Origin: JBBPYA01 sp038200385
Lineage (GTDB): Bacteria; Actinomycetota; Actinomycetes; Mycobacteriales; Geodermatophilaceae
Assembly (NCBI GenBank): GCA_038200385.1
Contig: JBBPYA010000223.1
Span: 1 to 13,646, forward strand
DNA: 13,646 nucleotides
Direction of reading: 5' to 3'
The notes below the pieces were generated by a model that saw nothing but the letters and a program-made list of their open reading frames with translations, was not told the origin of the DNA and did not search any database. The first letter of the stretch is position 1; every line of letters begins with the position of its first letter. Position numbers and translations under genes: made by a program. This document shows positions 13,462 to 13,646 of this stretch, piece by piece.

Positions 13462-13646
13462 TTATTCGACCCCGCGGCGCAGCCCCCGGGCAACCAGTAC
13501 GCCGCAGGAGATGACTGATCAGCGGCTTGAGCCGGTCACCGGTGATCAGCACCGACGCGCCGCCGTCGATCGCCCAGGCCTCGACGGCCGGGTGCGCCAC
13601 CAACGCCGCGGCTTCCCCCCGAGATCCTCCTGGACGACGACGTACC
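13462..13646 (-). pseudogene. Unidentified coding remnant at the right edge, frame-disrupted
   Basis: Minus-strand sequence entering from the right edge reads YVVVQEDLGG in one frame up to a run of six Gs (plus-strand C6, 13615-13620). The best protein-like reading then continues in a second frame as EAAALVAHPAVEAWAIDGG and ASVLITGDRLKPLI. That frame runs on into the acyl-CoA synthetase without a stop. Returning to the first frame near 13517-13527 gives VISCGVLVARGLRRGVE and a TAA at 13462. Thus one intact protein would need one extra G at the G6 run and one base fewer later. The family is not recognised. Either this is a decayed gene or two sequencing errors; too little is visible to decide. 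Confidence 0.35.

Noticed and set aside
11796..13514. 572-codon plus-strand open frame opposite the acyl-CoA synthetase
   Set aside because: The minus strand encodes all superfamily motifs in a single frame; the plus frame is the complementary reading with no recognisable domain.
13511..13646. Plus-strand gene starting ATG at 13511 after AGGAG
   Set aside because: The AGGAG touches the ATG with no spacing, the product is Arg-rich, and the opposite strand reads far more like protein.

Overview
The window is very GC-rich with strong G/C bias at third codon positions, GTG starts, TANNNT-type -10 boxes and a gene order typical of Actinomycetota. Every intact gene but one lies on the minus strand, so the locus reads from the right edge to the left. 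From memory, the order matches the Mycobacterium tuberculosis region Rv1477 (ripA) to Rv1488: NlpC/P60 hydrolase, MoxR ATPase, DUF58 protein, VWA membrane protein, fabG, inhA/fabI, ferrochelatase, DUF3097 protein, NfeD, SPFH protein. Family and genus cannot be fixed from the sequence alone.

Layout in transcription order. At the right edge (13462-13646) is a short, apparently frame-disrupted coding remnant. Next is an AMP-forming acyl-CoA synthetase (11895-13430). A 240-bp regulatory gap with palindromes precedes a secreted NlpC/P60 peptidoglycan hydrolase (10185-11654). A 507-bp gene-free gap (9678-10184) follows. It holds a plus-strand small-RNA candidate resembling the actinobacterial 6C RNA, with six Cs in a hairpin loop followed by a 20-bp hairpin closed by a UUCG tetraloop. 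It also holds a tandem 10-bp repeat upstream of moxR. MoxR, DUF58 and VWA genes form a tightly coupled operon with two ATGA overlaps. fabG, fabI and hemH follow at short spacing and may also have their own promoter. A broken GNAT acetyltransferase lies just after hemH.

The single plus-strand gene (2717-3640) encodes an unrecognised protein with an in-frame 9-residue tandem repeat. It diverges from a DUF3097 gene (1761-2651). The left end holds an nfeD gene and an SPFH/band-7 gene (stop codon off the window), a standard membrane-protein pair.

How they work together: the hydrolase remodels the wall, and MoxR/DUF58/VWA probably form an envelope-associated AAA+ chaperone module. FabG and FabI run the two reductive steps of type II fatty-acid elongation, and HemH inserts iron in the coproporphyrin haem pathway. 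The protein-coding part is a conserved housekeeping region. The most interesting parts are non-coding or decaying: the 6C-like RNA, the minisatellite inside the plus-strand gene, and the two gene remnants. I see no new defence or mobile system.
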